Counted from the stretch's first letter, positions 15,798-24,858 are shown. The stretch: DNA of 42,258 nucleotides from Chryseobacterium taiwanense (GCF_000813825.1 NZ_JWTA01000023.1:1-42258), one strand, 5' to 3'. Notes: generated by a model from the letters alone, not told the origin. Translations and numbers: made by a program.

Positions 15798-17054
15798 ATG
15801 AATCCAAAATATAAAAAATACTTTAAAAACTCGGTGATTACTCTTGTAGCAGCTATTGCGATCATCTTTATCTACCAATATTTTACTCAGAAAAAAGAGG
15901 CTAAGATCTCCATACAAACAGTAAAGATGGCGAAGCAGAATATCACAACATCTGTTACAGCAACAGGAACAGTAGAGCCGGTAGATCAGGTAGAAGTGGG
16001 AACACAGGTTTCAGGGATCATTAATCATATTTATGCAGATTATAATTCTCAGGTCAAAAAAGGACAGTTATTAGCGGAATTGGATAAAACCAATCTACAG
16101 GAGTCTGTGAACAATGCATTGGCTCAGTATGAAGCAGCTTTGAACGAACTTAATTATTATCAGCAGAATTATAACCGTCAGAATAATATGTTCAGATCAG
16201 GAGTGATCAGCAAAGCAGATTACGAACAGGCAGCGTATCAGGTGAAAAATTCACAACAGACCGTAAGTCAAAGAAAAACAGCATTGGCGCAGGCAAGAAC
16301 AAATTTAAGTTATGCTAATATTTATGCTCCAATTGACGGGATTATTCTAAGCCGTGAAGTAGAAGAAGGACAGACAGTTGCGGCAAGTATGACCACACCT
16401 ACGCTTTTCTCTATTGCAAAAGATATTACCAAAATGCAGGTTGAAGCTAATGTAGATGAAGCAGATATAGGCGATGTGAAAGTAGGGCAACGAGTGAGTT
16501 TTACGGTAGATGCTTATCCTCAGGAAGAGTTTAGTGGAAAAGTTCGTCAGGTGAGATTAGCAGCAACTACAGAGTCGAATGTGGTGACATATACTGTAAT
16601 TATTGATGCCGATAATTCTGAACAAAAATTAAAACCGGGTCTGACTGCAACAGTGACTATTTTCACACAAGAATTGAAGAATATCAATACAGTTCCGGCA
16701 GCAGCAATTAGTTTCAGTCCGGATACAGAAGTCTTACAGAAATACTATCTGCAAAATCAATTGACAGGTAAAGTTCCAGAAACGAAAACGGGAAAAAACA
16801 AAGAAAAATATATCTGGATCATCAATAAAGATAAAAGCCTTTCTCAAAAACAGATTATCGTAGGAATTAATGATGGAATTAATGTTCAGGTTAATAATGG
16901 ATTGACAGGCGATGAACAAATTGTAACGGCTTTGGATGAACAACAGGAGGCTGTAGCGAAATCCGGATCAGAAAGCAGTCCTTTTATGCCGAAAAGACCC
17001 AACAGTAACAATAAAAAATCAAGTTCAAGTCAAGGTCCGCCTCCGGGAAATTAA
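15798..17054 (+). CDS. MacA-like periplasmic adaptor (HlyD/RND membrane fusion family)
   Basis: A 418-residue adaptor that links the inner-membrane ABC permease to the TolC-like channel. One N-terminal membrane anchor (about residues 12-28) precedes a biotinyl-lipoyl half-domain with TGTVEPVDQVEVGTQVSG, then a coiled-coil hairpin (about 95-175, rich in Gln), then the second lipoyl half beginning YAPIDGIILSREVEEGQTV, a beta-barrel domain and a membrane-proximal domain. The last ~35 residues are a low-complexity Ser/Asn/Lys/Pro tail ending GPPPGN. It starts 29 bp after the TolC-like stop. The MacA assignment follows from its MacB-type neighbours. Confidence 0.93.
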   Translation: MNPKYKKYFKNSVITLVAAIAIIFIYQYFTQKKEAKISIQTVKMAKQNITTSVTATGTVEPVDQVEVGTQVSGIINHIYADYNSQVKKGQLLAELDKTNLQESVNNALAQYEAALNELNYYQQNYNRQNNMFRSGVISKADYEQAAYQVKNSQQTVSQRKTALAQARTNLSYANIYAPIDGIILSREVEEGQTVAASMTTPTLFSIAKDITKMQVEANVDEADIGDVKVGQRVSFTVDAYPQEEFSGKVRQVRLAATTESNVVTYTVIIDADNSEQKLKPGLTATVTIFTQELKNINTVPAAAISFSPDTEVLQKYYLQNQLTGKVPETKTGKNKEKYIWIINKDKSLSQKQIIVGINDGINVQVNNGLTGDEQIVTALDEQQEAVAKSGSESSPFMPKRPNSNNKKSSSSQGPPPGN

Positions 17055-17141
17055 ATCAGAGAATTAAATTAAAATTTTGGTCAAGAATAAAGAAACTTAA
17101 GCCTTTTGGATTTGACCCCTATAATCTAAAATAAAAGTAGA

Positions 17142-17879
17142 ATGAAACCCATTATCCATATAGAAAATTTGAAACGTGAGTTCAAAATGGGCGACGAAAT
17201 TGTTCACGCGTTGAAAGGAATTAATCTTACCATAAATGAAGGTGAATTTGTAACCATAATGGGAACCAGTGGTTCTGGTAAATCTACATTTCTGAATATT
17301 TTAGGATGTTTAGATCAGCCAACCTCAGGAACGTATGAACTGGATGGTGTTTTGGTAAAAGAACTTAATAAGAACCAACTGGCAGATATAAGAAATAAAA
17401 AAATTGGATTCATATTTCAATCCTACAACCTATTGGCAAGAACAAGTGCGCTGGAAAATGTAGAACTGCCATTATTGTATAACCCTAAAGTTTCAGCAGA
17501 AGAAAGAAGGGAACGTGCTGTAAAAGCACTTAAACAAGTAGGATTGGAAAGTAGAATTCATCATGTTCCCAGCCAACTTTCCGGAGGACAACAGCAGAGG
17601 GTCGCTATTGCAAGAGCGTTAGTAAATCATCCCGTCATTTTATTGGCAGATGAAGCAACTGGAAACTTAGATACCAGAACTTCTTACGAAGTCATGAATC
17701 TTTTCCAGGAATTAAATGATCAGGGAATTACTATAGGATTTGTAACCCATGAAGATGACATTGCAAAATTCAGTAAAAGAACAGTGGTGCTAAAAGATGG
17801 AAAGATTACTGAAGATCGACAGGTAACCCAAAGATTGTATGCTTCGGAAGAGTTGGCAAAACTACCACCAGCAGAATAG
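17142..17879 (+). CDS. MacB-type ABC transporter ATP-binding protein
   Basis: A 245-residue cytoplasmic ATPase of the LolD/MacB class. Walker A GTSGSGKST is at 41-49, the Q-loop Gln at 93 (IFQSYNLL), the signature LSGGQ at 146-150, Walker B ending D170-E171, the D-loop GNLD after it, and the switch His at 203. In proteobacterial MacB this domain is fused to the permease; here it is a separate gene, with the permease encoded 170 bp downstream. The N-terminal IHIENLKREFKMGDEIVHAL start is typical. An unusually long, structured spacer follows it (17950-18027). Confidence 0.95.
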   Translation: MKPIIHIENLKREFKMGDEIVHALKGINLTINEGEFVTIMGTSGSGKSTFLNILGCLDQPTSGTYELDGVLVKELNKNQLADIRNKKIGFIFQSYNLLARTSALENVELPLLYNPKVSAEERRERAVKALKQVGLESRIHHVPSQLSGGQQQRVAIARALVNHPVILLADEATGNLDTRTSYEVMNLFQELNDQGITIGFVTHEDDIAKFSKRTVVLKDGKITEDRQVTQRLYASEELAKLPPAE

Positions 17880-17949
17880 CCAGAGAATTTTTTGTTCTAA
17901 TATATAATTAGTTTGGTGTGTTTTATAATGAAGACGGATTACATGCAGT

Positions 17950-18027
17950 AACATTTGCAGGCCAGAAATGAAGCCTGAGAGAAGAGATATAATGAAGAAG
18001 AAATGAAGAGGAAGGTCTGCAAATGTT
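17950..18027 (+). other. Intra-operon stem-loop with purine-rich loop between ATPase and permease genes
   Basis: AACATTTGCAGGCC (17950-17963) and GGTCTGCAAATGTT (18014-18027) are complementary at 13 of 14 positions, with a G-T wobble possible at the other. The 50-nt loop is almost all purines (gagagaagag, gaagaagaaatgaagaggaa). There is no T-run, so it is not an ordinary terminator. It ends 22 nt before the permease ATG. It could be an RNA-processing or translation-control element, or a repeat remnant. Confidence 0.6.
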
Positions 18028-18049
18028 TTAAAAATTAAAAAAGAAAAAA

Positions 18050-19267
18050 ATGAACTTTTTAAACTTACTTAAAATAGCCTGGAAAGCAATTTTGCTTAAT
18101 AAAACCAGAGCAATGCTTACCATGCTCGGAATTATCATCGGGGTAGCATCTGTTATTGCAATGTTGGCGATAGGAGAAGGATCCAAAGAGAGCATCAAGA
18201 AAAATATTTCCAGTATGGGAGCTAACCTTATCACGGTGCGTCCAGGAGCGGGAATGATGGGGGGAGTACGTTCAGATCCATCAGCAATGCAGACCCTTAC
18301 TTTGGCAGATTATAACGCTTTGAAAAAACAGGTAAAACTGATTAAGAATATCTCTCCATTGGTGAATGGAAGCGGACAAAGTATTGCAGGTTCTAATAAC
18401 TGGCCAACTTCAATTTACGGTGCATCTCCGGAATATTTGAAAATCCGTGATTGGGGAGTGGAAGAGGGTTCTATGTTTACAGAAGATGATGTGGAAGCGT
18501 ATGGTAAAGTTGCTGTAATCGGGAAAACAGTTCAGGAAAATCTTTTCCCTAATGAAAATCCTATCGGAAAAATGATTCGTTTTAAAAATATTCCGTTTAA
18601 AGTAATTGGAGTTTTAAAAGAGAAAGGAGAGAATACTTTTGGGCAGGATCAGGATGATATTATTATTGCACCTTATACAGCGGTTCAGAAAAGAATTTTG
18701 GCACAAACCTATTTACAGTCTATTGTAGCATCCTCTTTAAACGAAGAAAACTCAGAAGCGGCAGTGAATGAAATAAAAGCTGTAATGGAAGCTCAGCACA
18801 AAATAAAACCTGATCAAGATAATGACTTCAATGTTTCTTCTCAGCAGGAACTTATCTCTACATTTAGCTCTACCAGTGAAATGTTAACCGTGCTTTTAGT
18901 GGCTATTGCAAGTATTTCATTAATTGTAGGAGGAATCGGGATTATGAATATCATGTATGTTTCCGTAAAAGAAAGAACCAAAGAAATTGGGTTGAGAATG
19001 GCAATAGGAGCAAAAGGAAATGATATTTTGATGCAGTTTCTCATAGAATCGGTACTTATCAGTATTACAGGCGGAATTTTAGGAGTAATAATCGGGTTGG
19101 TTGCTACGTTTTGTGTAAAACAATTTGCAGGTTGGCCGGTAAGTATTACGATGGTTTCCATTGTTATTTCTTTTGCGGTTTGTACGATTACAGGAGTCTT
19201 CTTCGGATGGTATCCTGCAAGAAAAGCAGCTCAGGCAGATCCTATCAATGCACTGAGATATGAATAA
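18050..19267 (+). CDS. MacB-type ABC transporter permease (FtsX family)
   Basis: A 405-residue inner-membrane permease with MacB topology. The first membrane helix (about residues 22-46, AMLTMLGIIIGVASVIAMLAIGEG) is followed by a large periplasmic MacB core domain (about 50-280) and three C-terminal helices in the FtsX domain (about 285-400). The tail GWYPARKAAQADPINALRYE is the family's conserved ending. It works with the separately encoded ATPase, the MacA-like adaptor and the TolC-like channel. Likely cargo is small molecules or lipids; the sequence does not say which. Confidence 0.95.
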   Translation: MNFLNLLKIAWKAILLNKTRAMLTMLGIIIGVASVIAMLAIGEGSKESIKKNISSMGANLITVRPGAGMMGGVRSDPSAMQTLTLADYNALKKQVKLIKNISPLVNGSGQSIAGSNNWPTSIYGASPEYLKIRDWGVEEGSMFTEDDVEAYGKVAVIGKTVQENLFPNENPIGKMIRFKNIPFKVIGVLKEKGENTFGQDQDDIIIAPYTAVQKRILAQTYLQSIVASSLNEENSEAAVNEIKAVMEAQHKIKPDQDNDFNVSSQQELISTFSSTSEMLTVLLVAIASISLIVGGIGIMNIMYVSVKERTKEIGLRMAIGAKGNDILMQFLIESVLISITGGILGVIIGLVATFCVKQFAGWPVSITMVSIVISFAVCTITGVFFGWYPARKAAQADPINALRYE

Positions 19268-19331
19268 AGCGAAAATTTAATTTTAAAATTGTAGGGAAAA
19301 TGCTGGAAAAAATTTTAAATTCACTAATCCA

Positions 19332-19348
19332 AAGATTTCATAAATCTT
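19332..19348 (+). other. Perfect 7-bp hairpin in the spacer before the sensor kinase gene
   Basis: AAGATTT (19332-19338), loop CAT, AAATCTT (19342-19348). It lies in the 222-bp gap between permease and kinase genes. There is no T-run after it and no clear TAnnTTTG promoter in the gap, so it may be a processing site or chance. Confidence 0.35.
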
Positions 19349-19489
19349 CAATTTTCAACGGATTGAATAAGTTTAAATTCTGATGAAGAGAATAAGAAAG
19401 GAAATAATTTGAGAAGAAACATTCGTTTTTTTGAAGAATTGATTCCTGTATTTGAACTATTTATGATAAAAACCAAGCAACAATAAACA

Positions 19490-20518
19490 ATGATTAATTT
19501 AAAAAATAAAAAATTAGAAGCCAGCTTTCATCTATTGATTTGGCTGGTTCTTTTCTTTCTTCCTGCTGCTTTTTCATTGGGCTCAGATGGGAATTGGCTG
19601 GAGCTTTTCAAGCATTTTTGGCTTCAATTGTTTTTTCTGGCAATTATTTTTTATGTCAATTACTTAGTGCTTATCAATTGGCTGTATACGGATAAGAAGC
19701 TTAATTTCATACTGATTAATGTGATCCTTATTGTTGCATTAATCATTTTAAAACAACAGATTTTTCAACTGATAGAATCCCAAAGACCTCGAGGTTCAGG
19801 AGGAAGACGTCCACCGGAAGCATTCTTTTATTTCATGGACTTTCTGATTTATATGATTCCCGTTGCTTTTTCAATTGCGATAAGTTCCGGACAGAAAATG
19901 AAACAAGCAGAAGAAATCAAGCGTGAAGCAGATAATATTAAATTGAAATCAGAACTGCAGCATTTGAAATACCAGTTGCAGCCCCATTTTTTCTTTAATG
20001 CTCTAAATAATATTTATTCACTCATTGATTTTGCGCCTGAGAAAGCTAAACATAGCATTCACAGCTTAAGCAAACTGATGAGACACCTGCTGTATAAAAC
20101 AGATGTAGAAAAAATAAGATTGATTGATGAAATCGACTTTTTGAACAAATACATAGAGCTGATGACGCTTAGGCTGAATGATAATACGAAAGTTTTTACA
20201 AGCTTTCCGAAGATGATTCCGAATCTTGAAATTGCCCCTTTGCTTTTCATTTCTGTAGTGGAAAATGCTTTTAAACACGGAGTTTCGGCAACACAACATT
20301 CAGATATTAGTTTTAAAATGGAAATTGTGGAAGATGAAATTCATTTTACAGCTTCCAATTCTAATTTTCCCAAAACGGAAACAGATAAAAGCGGTTCAGG
20401 AATAGGTGTAGAAAATCTCAAAAAAAGATTAAGTTTGCTGTATCCTGAAAAACATGAATTCCATTCCCATCTCAATAACGGAATGTATATTGCAGAAATG
20501 AAACTGAAAACAAAATAA
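19490..20518 (+). CDS. LytS/YehU-type sensor histidine kinase
   Basis: A 342-residue membrane kinase. Four membrane helices fill about residues 12-135, with a short Arg/Pro/Gly-rich loop (QRPRGSGGRRPPEAF) before the fourth. A linker coiled coil leads to the His_kinase domain: phospho-acceptor His166 in LQPHFFFNALNNIY, then the HATPase_c region with VENAFKHG as the N-box and GSGIGVENLKKRL as the G-box. This is the class that pairs with LytTR regulators, and the next gene, two bases on, is one. There is no extracellular sensor domain, so it probably senses at or within the membrane, perhaps stress linked to the adjacent pump. Confidence 0.93.
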   Translation: MINLKNKKLEASFHLLIWLVLFFLPAAFSLGSDGNWLELFKHFWLQLFFLAIIFYVNYLVLINWLYTDKKLNFILINVILIVALIILKQQIFQLIESQRPRGSGGRRPPEAFFYFMDFLIYMIPVAFSIAISSGQKMKQAEEIKREADNIKLKSELQHLKYQLQPHFFFNALNNIYSLIDFAPEKAKHSIHSLSKLMRHLLYKTDVEKIRLIDEIDFLNKYIELMTLRLNDNTKVFTSFPKMIPNLEIAPLLFISVVENAFKHGVSATQHSDISFKMEIVEDEIHFTASNSNFPKTETDKSGSGIGVENLKKRLSLLYPEKHEFHSHLNNGMYIAEMKLKTK

Positions 20519-20520
20519 AA

Positions 20521-21246
20521 ATGAGAAAACTTACCTGCCTGATTGCTGATGATGAACCCATGGCTTTGAATCTGATCGAAAGCTATGTCTTAAAAACTCC
20601 TTTTCTGGAACTGAAGGCAAAATGTAACAGCGCCATTGAAGCAATGCAGGTATGTGAAGAAGAAAAAAATATAGATCTTTTTTTTCTGGATATTCAGATG
20701 CCTGAACTTTCAGGGTTAGAATTTTCGAAACTGTTGCCCACAACATGCAAAGTGATCTTTACAACTGCGTTTGATCAATATGCGATTGACGGTTACAAAG
20801 TAAGTGCTTTAGACTATCTTTTAAAACCATTTGATTATAATGAGTTTCTGAATGCCGCTCAAAAAGCGAGAACTTATTTTGAAGCTGTTCCAGAGTCTGC
20901 ACCGCAAAAAACAGAGAAAAAGCAAAGTTTCATTTTCGTAAAATCAGAATATAGACAGGTTAAAATTGAATTTTCAGAAGTCCTTTATATTGAAGGATTG
21001 AAAGATTACGTAAAAATATATCTTAAAGATAATCCTAAACCTATTTTAACATTGATGAGCCTGAAAAAACTTGAAGAAGAATTACCTTCAGAAGACTTTA
21101 TGAGGGTTCACAGATCCTATATTATCGGATTGAACAAGATAGAAGCCATTGAAAGAAATCATATTGTCATCGGAAATCAGCAGATCGTCATTGCTCCCAA
21201 TTATAAGAAAACATTAATGGATTATATTGAAGGGAAAAGTTTATAA
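20521..21246 (+). CDS. LytR/AlgR-type response regulator (REC + LytTR)
   Basis: A 241-residue regulator. The receiver domain (1-120) has acidic residues Asp10/Asp11, phospho-acceptor Asp57 (FFLDIQMPE), Thr81 and Lys102. A short linker leads to a LytTR DNA-binding domain (about 138-240), with FVKSEYRQVKIEFSEVLYIEGLKDYVKIY and the later FMRVHRSYIIGLNKIEAIE. Such domains bind direct repeats upstream of targets. It starts 2 nt after the kinase stop, so the two are co-translated, and it probably regulates the efflux genes upstream. Confidence 0.95.
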   Translation: MRKLTCLIADDEPMALNLIESYVLKTPFLELKAKCNSAIEAMQVCEEEKNIDLFFLDIQMPELSGLEFSKLLPTTCKVIFTTAFDQYAIDGYKVSALDYLLKPFDYNEFLNAAQKARTYFEAVPESAPQKTEKKQSFIFVKSEYRQVKIEFSEVLYIEGLKDYVKIYLKDNPKPILTLMSLKKLEEELPSEDFMRVHRSYIIGLNKIEAIERNHIVIGNQQIVIAPNYKKTLMDYIEGKSL

Positions 21247-21406
21247 AAAAAAATATCCCGACTTTCAATTGGCAAAATATGTTGTTTCGTGGGAAATAAA
21301 AAGTGAAGTATTTATCTTAAAGTTAGCCCGAAATTTCTCTATCTCTCAAAAAATGACGACATTTGTAGTCGCAAAAATTCATTTAAAAAAGTTTCAAAAT
21401 AGAGCA

Positions 21407-23809
21407 ATGAAGATATCAAATAACTGGCTGAAAGACTATATTAAAACGGAGATCAAACCTGAAAGAATAGGAGAGTTCCTTACCGATATAGGCCTTGAAG
21501 TTGAAGGAATTGAAAAATTTGAAAGTGTAAAAGGCAGCTTGGAAGGGATTGTGGTAGGTAAGGTTTTAACTTGCGAAAAGCATCCTAATGCAGATAAACT
21601 AAACAAAACTACGGTAGAAGTAGGAAAAGGAAAAGTTTTGAACATTGTTTGTGGCGCTCCGAATGTAGAAGCCGGACAAACAGTTCCTGTAGCCGTTGTC
21701 GGAACTAAAATCTATGATAAAACCGGAAACTTTTTTGAAATAAAAGAAGCAAAAATCAGAGGAGAAGTTTCTCAGGGAATGATTTGTGCAGAAGATGAAT
21801 TGGGGCTGAGCGAAGATCACGGTGGAATCATGGTGTTGGATGCAGAAAAATATGAAGTGGGAAAAAATTTCGCTGATTATTTCGAACTGACCAATGATGA
21901 GGTTTTTGAAATTGGTTTAACGCCGAACAGAACTGATGCAATGTCTCATTATGGGGTTGCAAGAGATTTATATGCCTTCCTTTCTACCAATCAGTTGAAA
22001 TCTACTTTTGAAAAAGTTTCTTCAGTAGTTTTGAATAATGAAGGTTCTCACGATTTCAAATTAGAAGTTGAGGACGCTGAATTATGCCCAAGATATATCG
22101 GAGCAGTAATTGAAGACGTAAAAGTTGCAGATTCTCCGGCTTGGTTAAAAGACAGATTAAAAGCCATCGGATTAAGTCCGATCAATAATATTGTAGATAT
22201 TACAAACTATATCCTTCATGGGTACGGTCAACCGCTTCACGCTTTTGATGCAGATAAGATTGCGGACAAAAAAGTGAAAGTAGGAACCGTAAAAGAAGGA
22301 ACAAAATTCACGACTTTAGATGGTGTTGAAAGAACATTAAACGGTTCTGAGATTATCATTAAAGACGGAAAAGACAACCCAATGTGTATTGCTGGAGTTT
22401 TTGGTGGTGCCAATTCAGGAGTCTCAACAGAAACAAAAACTATTTTCCTGGAAAGTGCTTATTTTAACCCTGTTGCGGTAAGAAAAGGAGCTAAATTCCA
22501 CGGATTGAATACAGATGCTTCTTTCAGATTTGAAAGAGGAGTAGATCCGAATATTACAAGAACTGCCATTACTCATGCCATTAAATTAATTTCAGAATTA
22601 GCAGAAGGTAAGTTAGTTGGAGAATTGTTGGAAGAATATCCGAAGAAAATAGAAGACAGCTATGTGATCATCAGATTCTCTAAAATTGAGCAGATTTTGG
22701 GAACAAAAATTCACAGAGAAAAAGTAAAAGAAATTCTGAAATCGTTGGAAATTCAGGTTTTAAATGAAATTCAGAACGGTTTAGAAATCTCTGTTCCTGC
22801 TTACAGAGCTGATGTAACTAGAGAAATCGACGTTATTGAAGAGATTTTAAGAATCTATGGATACAACAAAATTGATGCTCCGCAAAAGATTTCCTTCACT
22901 CCTGTAAAGCTGAGTGCAAACGATCAGGATGAATTGGAAAACAACTGGGCAAGAACTTTACAAAGCTTAGGTTTCAATGAAGTAATGAACAATTCATTAA
23001 CTTCTGTAAAAGATGAAACGGATGCGGTGAAGCTATTGAATCCTTTGAGTGGTGATTTGGCGTTTATGAGAAAATCTTTATTGGAAGGTCTTCTTCAGAA
23101 TGCAATCTACAATATCAACAGAAAGAATCAGGACATCAAGTTTTTTGAGTTCGGAAAAATCTATCATAAAAAAGATAAATATACTGAGAGAAAGCAGTTG
23201 GCTATTTTAGTTTCAGGAAGAGAAGTTGCTGAAAACTGGTTACAGCCAAAATCTGCAACAAGTTTTTATAATTTAAAAGCTTACGTAAAAGTTCTTTTGG
23301 AAAGACTTGCAATTGATTATAAAGAAGTTGCTTTGTCAGACGATAGATTCTCTGATGCTTTAGCGTATGAAGTGGATGGAAAAGTGTTAGTAAGAATTGG
23401 AAAAGTTTCTGCTCAGCAATTGAAAGATTTCGATATCGATCAGGAATGTTTCTATGCAGAAGTTGAATTGGAGTTTGCTCAGGAATTGCGTTCTAAAAAT
23501 GAGTTGAAGTTCAAGGATATTCCTAAATTCAATAAGATCAGAAGAGATTTAGCTCTATTGATTGATAAGAGCGTGAATTACGAAGATCTGTATGAAACTG
23601 CTAAAAAGAATAAGTCTCCTTACATTAAAAACATTAATTTGTTTGATGTATACGAAGGGAAAAACCTTCCGGAAGGTAAGAAGTCTTATGCAATGAGTTT
23701 CGAGCTTTTAAACGAAGAAAAAACGTTAGAAGAAAAAGAAATCGCTGCAGTAATGGAATCTTTGATTAAATCTTTCCAGAAAGAATTCAATGCTGAATTG
23801 AGAGGATAA
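21407..23809 (+). CDS. pheT: Phenylalanine--tRNA ligase beta subunit
   Basis: The beta chain of the alpha2-beta2 PheRS, which charges tRNA-Phe and houses the editing site. The 800-residue length is standard. The N-terminal MKISNNWLKDYIKTEIKPE fixes the start; the frame is open 60 codons further up, but that part overlaps lytR and is not PheT-like. Domains in order: tRNA-binding/OB domain (about 40-150, with GAPNVEAGQTVPVAVVG), B3/B4 editing domain (about 210-400), B5 domain (about 405-470), the catalytic-like core (about 480-690) and the C-terminal anticodon-binding FDX-ACB domain (about 705-800, FNKIRRDLALLID). pheS is not in the window. Confidence 0.97.
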   Translation: MKISNNWLKDYIKTEIKPERIGEFLTDIGLEVEGIEKFESVKGSLEGIVVGKVLTCEKHPNADKLNKTTVEVGKGKVLNIVCGAPNVEAGQTVPVAVVGTKIYDKTGNFFEIKEAKIRGEVSQGMICAEDELGLSEDHGGIMVLDAEKYEVGKNFADYFELTNDEVFEIGLTPNRTDAMSHYGVARDLYAFLSTNQLKSTFEKVSSVVLNNEGSHDFKLEVEDAELCPRYIGAVIEDVKVADSPAWLKDRLKAIGLSPINNIVDITNYILHGYGQPLHAFDADKIADKKVKVGTVKEGTKFTTLDGVERTLNGSEIIIKDGKDNPMCIAGVFGGANSGVSTETKTIFLESAYFNPVAVRKGAKFHGLNTDASFRFERGVDPNITRTAITHAIKLISELAEGKLVGELLEEYPKKIEDSYVIIRFSKIEQILGTKIHREKVKEILKSLEIQVLNEIQNGLEISVPAYRADVTREIDVIEEILRIYGYNKIDAPQKISFTPVKLSANDQDELENNWARTLQSLGFNEVMNNSLTSVKDETDAVKLLNPLSGDLAFMRKSLLEGLLQNAIYNINRKNQDIKFFEFGKIYHKKDKYTERKQLAILVSGREVAENWLQPKSATSFYNLKAYVKVLLERLAIDYKEVALSDDRFSDALAYEVDGKVLVRIGKVSAQQLKDFDIDQECFYAEVELEFAQELRSKNELKFKDIPKFNKIRRDLALLIDKSVNYEDLYETAKKNKSPYIKNINLFDVYEGKNLPEGKKSYAMSFELLNEEKTLEEKEIAAVMESLIKSFQKEFNAELRG

Positions 23810-23838
23810 TCTTAAAATGATTATTAAAAATATATCAG

Positions 23839-23870
23839 AAACGGACTTTGTAAAAAGTCCGTTTTCTTTT
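23839..23870 (+). terminator. pheT terminator
   Basis: AAACGGACTTT (23839-23849) and AAAGTCCGTTT (23854-23864) form a perfect 11-bp stem with a GTAA loop, followed by a T-rich run. Confidence 0.88.
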
Positions 23871-23873
23871 TAT

Positions 23874-23969
23874 AGATGCTTCGACTACGCTCAGCATGAC
23901 ACTTCTAATACATATTTTTACTAGAGATTAATGTGTCGCGATGTCATGCTGAGCGAAGCCGAAGCATCT
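23874..23969. repeat. Inverted pair of the dispersed 28-nt TGTCATGCTGAGCGAAG repeat
   Basis: Positions 23874-23901 and 23942-23969 are reverse complements at 26 of 28 positions, separated by 40 nt. A single copy of the same unit is at 11381-11408. In the 293-bp gap between pheT and the META-domain gene, this element, the pheT terminator and the next promoter are the only structures I see. Confidence 0.8.
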
Positions 23970-24074
23970 TTTCCTAGAAAAACAAGTGCTAATTCTCTGA
24001 AAATTCACAGTAAAAAAATAACTGTTAAAAAAACATAAATTTTTTAGACCATCCTGTAAATAATATAATTTCCG

Positions 24075-24082
24075 TAAATTTG
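24075..24082 (+). promoter_or_regulatory. -7 element of the META-domain lipoprotein gene
   Basis: TAAATTTG, 20 nt before the ATG. Confidence 0.5.
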
Positions 24083-24102
24083 GGTTAAATCAAAAGAGAA
24101 AA

Positions 24103-24507
24103 ATGAAAAACCTTTTTTTAAGCATATGCACAGCAGCAGTTCTAGTATCGTGCGGAACAGTGGCTTCTTCTTCAAAAGCAGGAAAATCACAACCTTCAAT
24201 TGCTAATACAAAATGGACTTTAGCAGATAACGTAAAAGGTCAGACTCCAACATTGAATGTAGAAGGGGCGAAAATAAGCGGAAATTCGGGATGTAACAGA
24301 TATTTTGGAGCCGTTACTATGGAAACAGCTTCTGGTAAGTTTGCTGCTTCACAAATGGGATCTACCAAGATGGCTTGTGATAATATGAGCGTTGAGAAAA
24401 ACTTCTTGGATATGGTACAGAAAGCAAACAGATATGTGGTTTCCGGAGAGAGCTTAGAATTGTATCAGGACAATCTTTTATTACTTAAATTCAATAAAGC
24501 AGAATAA
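24103..24507 (+). CDS. META-domain (HslJ-like) lipoprotein
   Basis: A 134-residue exported lipoprotein. The signal peptide ends in the lipobox LVSC, with Cys17 as the lipid-attachment residue. The mature part is a META/HslJ domain: TKWTLAD at its start, the hallmark GNSGCNRYFG at about 67-76, TKMACDNM (a second Cys), and LYQDNLLLLKF at the end. HslJ relatives in E. coli are heat-induced outer-membrane lipoproteins linked to novobiocin tolerance; the role here is not shown. The gene is monocistronic, with a promoter at 24075-24082 and a shared terminator at 24531-24556. Confidence 0.93.
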   Translation: MKNLFLSICTAAVLVSCGTVASSSKAGKSQPSIANTKWTLADNVKGQTPTLNVEGAKISGNSGCNRYFGAVTMETASGKFAASQMGSTKMACDNMSVEKNFLDMVQKANRYVVSGESLELYQDNLLLLKFNKAE

Positions 24508-24530
24508 GAAAGCAAAGAATATATAAAAAT

Positions 24531-24556
24531 AAAAGGAACTCTATTGAGTTCCTTTT
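24531..24556. terminator. Bidirectional terminator between convergent genes
   Basis: AAAAGGAACTC (24531-24541) and GAGTTCCTTTT (24546-24556) form a perfect 11-bp stem with loop TATT. It serves the META gene and the minus-strand acidic gene. Confidence 0.85.
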
Positions 24557-24580
24557 TATGTTTTATAGGATTATTGTTTA

Positions 24581-24820
24581 TTAATCTTCCTCTTCTTCGT
24601 CGTACTTAGCCAACTCTTCATCACACCACTTGAACGCAGCTTCTACTACTTTAGTAGCTTCGTCAGCCATAGTTTCTTCATCATCACCTTCTAGATCATC
24701 TAACCACTCAACTTCTTCTTCTTCAACGTTTAAGATGAATCTTGGATATTCTGTATGAACTACGAAAAGATCTTCCGGAAATTCTGAATTATCTGCTAAT
24801 AAAAACTTTGGTAATTTCAT
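24581..24820 (-). CDS. Small highly acidic protein, function unknown
   Basis: A 79-residue cytoplasmic protein with no membrane segment or signal peptide. The first ~35 residues (MKLPKFLLADNSEFPEDLFV, then HTEYPRFILNV) look like a small beta-strand region. The rest is dominated by Glu/Asp, with EEEEVEWLDDLEGDDEE, an amphipathic KVVEAAFKWCDEELAKY helix, and a DEEEED tail. It is strongly acidic overall. It has its own -7 element (24845-24852) and shares a strong terminator, so it is monocistronic. I recall similar proteins in other Flavobacteriia but no function. Confidence 0.85.
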   Translation of the reverse strand: MKLPKFLLADNSEFPEDLFVVHTEYPRFILNVEEEEVEWLDDLEGDDEETMADEATKVVEAAFKWCDEELAKYDEEEED

Positions 24821-24844
24821 TTTTTTAATGTTTTAACTTTAAAT

Positions 24845-24852
24845 CAAAGATA
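24845..24852 (-). promoter_or_regulatory. -7 element of the acidic protein gene
   Basis: TATCTTTG on the minus strand, 24 nt before the ATG, matching TAnnTTTG. Confidence 0.5.
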
Positions 24853-24858
24853 ACAAAA

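Noticed and set aside
17079..17117. GGTCAA/TTGACC inverted repeat before the ABC ATPase gene
   Set aside because: Only 6 bp with a 27-nt loop and no T-run. Chance is a sufficient explanation.
21227..21406. 60-codon N-terminal extension of pheT
   Set aside because: It overlaps lytR and has no PheT-like sequence. The family start MKISNNW lies at 21407.
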